From Clostridia bacterium (GTDB lineage: Bacteria; Bacillota; Clostridia; Christensenellales; Aristaeellaceae), in contig JAFQQU010000229.1 in NCBI GenBank assembly GCA_017410445.1, positions 1 to 33,051 on the forward strand: 33,051 nucleotides of DNA, read 5' to 3'. The notes under the pieces are model-generated. The model did no database searches and was not told the origin of the DNA. It saw only the letters and a program-made list of their open reading frames with translations. The translations under genes were made by a program, and so were the position numbers. Positions 30,561 through 33,051 of the stretch are shown in pieces (the stretch's first letter is position 1; every line of letters begins with the position of its first letter).

Positions 30561-31529
30561 TTACCAAAGTCCGCTGCCGTTAACCTTATTGGCAACGAAG
30601 TTCGCGAAGCATACGCAGGCCAGATTGATGACCGAGTTGAACATACCGATCGCGGCGGAGTAGGAGAAGTTGGCGCCGCCGGCGGCCGTCAGACCGACCT
30701 TATAGGTGTAGGTCGAAATAACTTCGGACGCAATCAGGTTGGTATCGTTCTGCATCAGGTATACCTTGTCGAAGCCGATGCCCATGATGCTGGAGCAGCG
30801 CATGATCAGCATGATAACGACGGTAGGCATGATGGTGGGCAGATCGATGTGGAGAATTCTCTTCCAGCGGGAAGCGCCGTCGATGGTCGCGGCTTCGTGC
30901 ATCTCCGGGTCAACGGAGGACAGCGCGGCCATGTAGATGATGGAGCCCCAGCCGGTTCCCTGCCATACGCCGGACCAGATGTACAGCGTAGTGAAGTTCG
31001 TGCCGCCCATGAACATGTTCAGATCGTATTTGATACCGAACAGCTGCTCGACAAAGTTATTGATGATACCGGTGTTGGTATCGAAAACGCGGCGCAGGAT
31101 ACCGACCATAACGACGGTCGAGATGAAGTGCGGCATGTAGGTAACGTTCTCAATGAAGCTCTTATACTTCTTTTTCTGAACGATGTTCAGAAGCAGCGCA
31201 AAGGCGATCGGAATCGGGAACGTCAGCATGGACAGAAGAGACAGAACGACGGTGTTGCCGACTACGCGGGCGAACTGATAGGACTGGAAGAACTTGATGA
31301 AGTGCTCGATACCTACCCATTCGGAGCCGAGGATGCCGTCGCGCGCACGGTAATTCTTGAACGCGATGGTCAGGCCGTAAGAGGGGCAGTACTCCCAGAT
31401 GATCAGCCAAACGACCGGGATCAGCAAAAACACATCCATCTGCCAGTTCTCAGCGACTCGCTTGCGCAAGGGCTTCGGCGGATGTATGTGCGGGACATGG
31501 TTTTGAGTTGTCTTGACGGATTCTGCCAT
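30561..31529 (-). CDS. Sugar ABC transporter permease, LplB type
   Basis: A 322-residue permease and first gene of the importer operon. ATG 31529 (MAESVKTTQN) has AAGGAGG nine bases upstream; the frame stays open to 31589 but that stretch lacks a ribosome site. Hallmarks of the LplB class: YGLTIAFKNYRARDGILGS, WVGIEHFIKFF, and the EAA loop MHEAATIDGASRWKRILHIDLP (in parts MHEAATIDGASRW and HIDLP). The family imports oligosaccharides or alginate-like sugars. The ATPase is not encoded here and is probably a shared MsmX-type protein. Confidence 0.93.
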   Translation of the reverse strand: MAESVKTTQNHVPHIHPPKPLRKRVAENWQMDVFLLIPVVWLIIWEYCPSYGLTIAFKNYRARDGILGSEWVGIEHFIKFFQSYQFARVVGNTVVLSLLSMLTFPIPIAFALLLNIVQKKKYKSFIENVTYMPHFISTVVMVGILRRVFDTNTGIINNFVEQLFGIKYDLNMFMGGTNFTTLYIWSGVWQGTGWGSIIYMAALSSVDPEMHEAATIDGASRWKRILHIDLPTIMPTVVIMLIMRCSSIMGIGFDKVYLMQNDTNLIASEVISTYTYKVGLTAAGGANFSYSAAIGMFNSVINLACVCFANFVANKVNGSGLW

Positions 31530-31621
31530 GAAACATTGCCTCCTTAACATTGTTTTAGGCCTGCCCAACGCCCGAGCAGACCTTGGCATGTCAATGATTT
31601 ACCATTGATCCATTAATGCCA

Positions 31622-31650
31622 ATAATAGCACAGACTTTCCCGTTCGTCAA
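31622..31650 (-). promoter_or_regulatory. SigA promoter of the sugar ABC operon
   Basis: Minus-strand TTGACG (plus 31645-31650), 17 bp and TATTAT (plus 31622-31627), about 85 bases before the first permease start. Confidence 0.8.
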
Positions 31651-31767
31651 CATGCATTCAGCACAATAGACAATTATTAACCAGTTTTTTAACGCGCAAC
31701 TCACTCATATTCCCACTTGATCTAATGTTAATTTGTTAATCAGTCACCATTTTTTTGAAAAAAGGAG

Positions 31768-31796
31768 TTGCTAATCCCGGAAGAATGGGCTAAAAT
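31768..31796 (+). promoter_or_regulatory. SigA promoter of the four-helix protein gene
   Basis: TTGCTA (31768-31773), 17 bp and TAAAAT (31791-31796). Its expected start site near 31803 lies downstream of the in-frame TTG at 31768, which therefore cannot be the start codon. Confidence 0.7.
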
Positions 31797-31833
31797 AGGG
31801 GCAGTGATTATATTTTTGAAGGAGCGATGTATT

Positions 31834-32313
31834 TTGAAGAACCTCAAAGTCCTCAATCTTATCAGCATTGCGCTGGCTCTGGTTACCATCATCCTGATGT
31901 TCGTTCCCTTCTGGACGTATACCGATGGCGATGAGACCGTTTCCACCACCATCAGCCAGCTCATCTGGACGCCCAGCAGCTACAAGCCGCTTCAGAAGTT
32001 CCTCAAGGCCGAGCTGGATGTGAAGGACCTCAACCTGAACACCCCCGCTCTGACCATCTTCGCCTGCCTGTTCTTCTCCGTATATTCCATCTTCGCCCTG
32101 CTGAAGGACCTCAAGGGGCCGAGCGGCTGCGCAATCAGTCTGATCCTGGGTTTCTTCAATGTATGGGGCTTCATCCGCGTTCCGATGCTTCATATGAATC
32201 CCATCTGGATCGCTTACCCGGTCATGGGCGTACTGCTGATCGTACTGAACATCAGCGGCGTTATCCAGCAGGTCCGCATTTCCCACCAGAAGGCCATCAG
32301 CATTTACGTCTAA
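31834..32313 (+). CDS. Four-helix membrane protein of unknown function
   Basis: A 159-residue protein starting at TTG 31834, with GAAGGAG nine bases before it and a promoter that excludes earlier starts. The sequence (MKNLKVLNLISIALALVTII) has hydrophobic segments at about 6-27, 70-90, 100-115 and 125-145, with an extracytoplasmic loop (about 30-65) containing YTDGDETVSTT. No enzyme motif. Small polytopic proteins of this kind are common next to transporters in Clostridia without known role. Monocistronic, ended by a bidirectional terminator. Confidence 0.75.
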   Translation: MKNLKVLNLISIALALVTIILMFVPFWTYTDGDETVSTTISQLIWTPSSYKPLQKFLKAELDVKDLNLNTPALTIFACLFFSVYSIFALLKDLKGPSGCAISLILGFFNVWGFIRVPMLHMNPIWIAYPVMGVLLIVLNISGVIQQVRISHQKAISIYV

Positions 32314-32336
32314 TCCACTCAAACATCATTACACAG

Positions 32337-32369
32337 AAACTGCCCCGGCGCAATGCCGAGGCAGTTTTT
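32337..32369. terminator. Bidirectional terminator
   Basis: AAACTGCC (32337-32344) pairs with GGCAGTTT (32360-32367), with inner CGGC/GCCG and T runs on both sides. It serves the four-helix gene and the nucleotidyltransferase, which ends at 32374. Confidence 0.9.
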
Positions 32370-32373
32370 ATAT

Positions 32374-33051
32374 TCACTTTGCGTATTGCTCGCAGATTTC
32401 CCGGTAGCTTTCGTGCGTGCCGATATCGACGCACTCGCCTTCAAAGGTATACGCACCCAGCTCTCTCCCCTGCCGGAATAGCCATTCGGGGAATCGGCCG
32501 GGCGAATCGGCGATGTTGCCGCCGTCCAGATATTCCCTGACAAGCGGCAGCGTGTCCTTCCTGTAGATGTAGAGCGCGTAGATGCCGGTATTGCTCAGCG
32601 GATTTTCAGGCTTCTCCTGTAGGGAAAGTACCTTTCCGGCTTCGTCCAGCTGCGCGACGGCGAAGCGCCTGAGCGTTTCGATATCATCAATCTGTCCGGC
32701 CAGCAGTATGTCCCGGTTCTGCTTCCGGAATTCATCCACAAACAGGCTGAGCGGGAAAGTAAAGAAGTTGTCGGACGCCGCGACCAGCACGTCGTCGTCC
32801 AGATTGGCCCGCTCAATGACAAACTGCATATCCCCCACCGCGCCGAGACGGTCGTCGTTGGAAGTGGTTCCGTCGTCCCATACTCGGAAGGTCAGATTCG
32901 GATACCGCTCTTCCCGTTCAGTGTCCGCCTTCCACGCCTCAAACTGAGAAGCAAACTTATGATTGGATACGATATGCACCTCTGTCATCTCTTTGATGGA
33001 TGCGATTCCATCCATCAGATAGTCCATCATGGGCCGTCCGCCGATAGGCAG
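32374..33051 (-). CDS. Sugar nucleotidyltransferase (partial, N-terminus missing)
   Basis: The minus-strand frame enters from the right edge as LPIGGRPMMDYLMDGI, matching the LPIGGKPMIDY segment shortly after the nucleotide-binding GGxGTR motif of RmlA/GalU-type NTP transferases. The signature itself lies beyond the edge. The 226 visible codons contain GAVGDMQFVIE, VAASDNFF (the metal Asp), LQEKPENPLSNTGIYALY (substrate-binding EKP, with NTGIY) and CVDIGTHESYREI. The product class makes activated sugars (dTDP- or UDP-glucose type) for cell-surface glycans. Only about 20 N-terminal residues should be missing. Confidence 0.9.
   Translation of the reverse strand: MPIGGRPMMDYLMDGIASIKEMTEVHIVSNHKFASQFEAWKADTEREERYPNLTFRVWDDGTTSNDDRLGAVGDMQFVIERANLDDDVLVAASDNFFTFPLSLFVDEFRKQNRDILLAGQIDDIETLRRFAVAQLDEAGKVLSLQEKPENPLSNTGIYALYIYRKDTLPLVREYLDGGNIADSPGRFPEWLFRQGRELGAYTFEGECVDIGTHESYREICEQYAK

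Larger units (their letters stand above)
31530..31833. other. Divergent intergenic region upstream of the ABC operon
   Basis: About 300 bases with no gene. It holds the ABC operon promoter (31622-31650, minus), an AT-rich middle, and the promoter of the four-helix protein (31768-31796, plus). CCATTGATCCATTAATGCC-like repeats of CATT around 31602-31620 lie just after the ABC start site and could be an operator; no known operator consensus was recognised. Confidence 0.6.

Noticed and set aside
26605..30663. Very long plus-strand open frame of 1352 codons
   Set aside because: It is antisense to four well-supported genes (oxidoreductase, binding protein and two permeases) and crosses their terminators and promoters; it is a by-product of GC-rich codon usage.
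31768..31833. Upstream in-frame TTG start for the four-helix protein
   Set aside because: The TTG is part of the -35 box of a good promoter, and a ribosome site lies before the later TTG at 31834.

Overview
The window reads as chromosomal DNA of an anaerobic Gram-positive bacterium of the class Clostridia, probably an uncultured gut member related to Christensenellales. This is inference from gene content, strong AGGAGG-type ribosome sites, consensus SigA promoters and a Lpl-type sugar ABC transporter; no rRNA or marker gene is present. No phage, insertion sequence, CRISPR array or tRNA was seen.

Region 1 (1-6991, all minus strand). The left edge cuts through a secreted protein made of about 40 Pro-Thr-Ala-Glu units. 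Upstream lies a compact eight-gene operon: transglutaminase-like exoprotein, PilC/GspF platform protein, four small single-pass pilin-like or accessory proteins, the PilT ATPase, and last a SARP-type (BTAD) regulator with a decayed GGDEF-like domain. No extension ATPase (PilB/GspE) or prepilin peptidase is in the window. Both promoter regions contain GTTACA boxes.

Region 2 (7181-12144, plus strand). A c-di-GMP block: a membrane GGDEF-GGDEF-EAL protein whose EAL domain has lost key residues, a protein resembling the LeuA regulatory domain, a structured leader RNA in front of a 28-residue membrane peptide, a membrane HD-GYP phosphodiesterase and a DUF5317 protein. With region 1 this suggests control of pili and the cell surface by c-di-GMP.

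Region 3 (12414-21257, mostly plus). A Nif3/DUF34 protein; a small secreted protein; a cassette of two different esterases and an ATP-grasp ligase behind a strong promoter, the best candidate here for an undescribed pathway; a zinc-ribbon membrane protein; a Cys-rich membrane protein (minus strand); a metallo-beta-lactamase-fold hydrolase; and two tandem paralogous SGNH/GDSL hydrolases.

Region 4 (21343-26412). A LysR regulator, divergent from a SemiSWEET-like three-helix protein and an SGNH-like protein that seems to have lost its catalytic serine; a minus-strand pair of threonine-aldolase-like and class-C beta-lactamase-like enzymes; and a 127-residue acidic protein behind a perfect consensus promoter.

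Region 5 (26488-33051). A Gfo/Idh/MocA oxidoreductase, a three-gene sugar ABC importer (two permeases and a binding protein without a lipobox cysteine, no ATPase), a small four-helix membrane protein, and a sugar-nucleotidyltransferase cut by the right edge.
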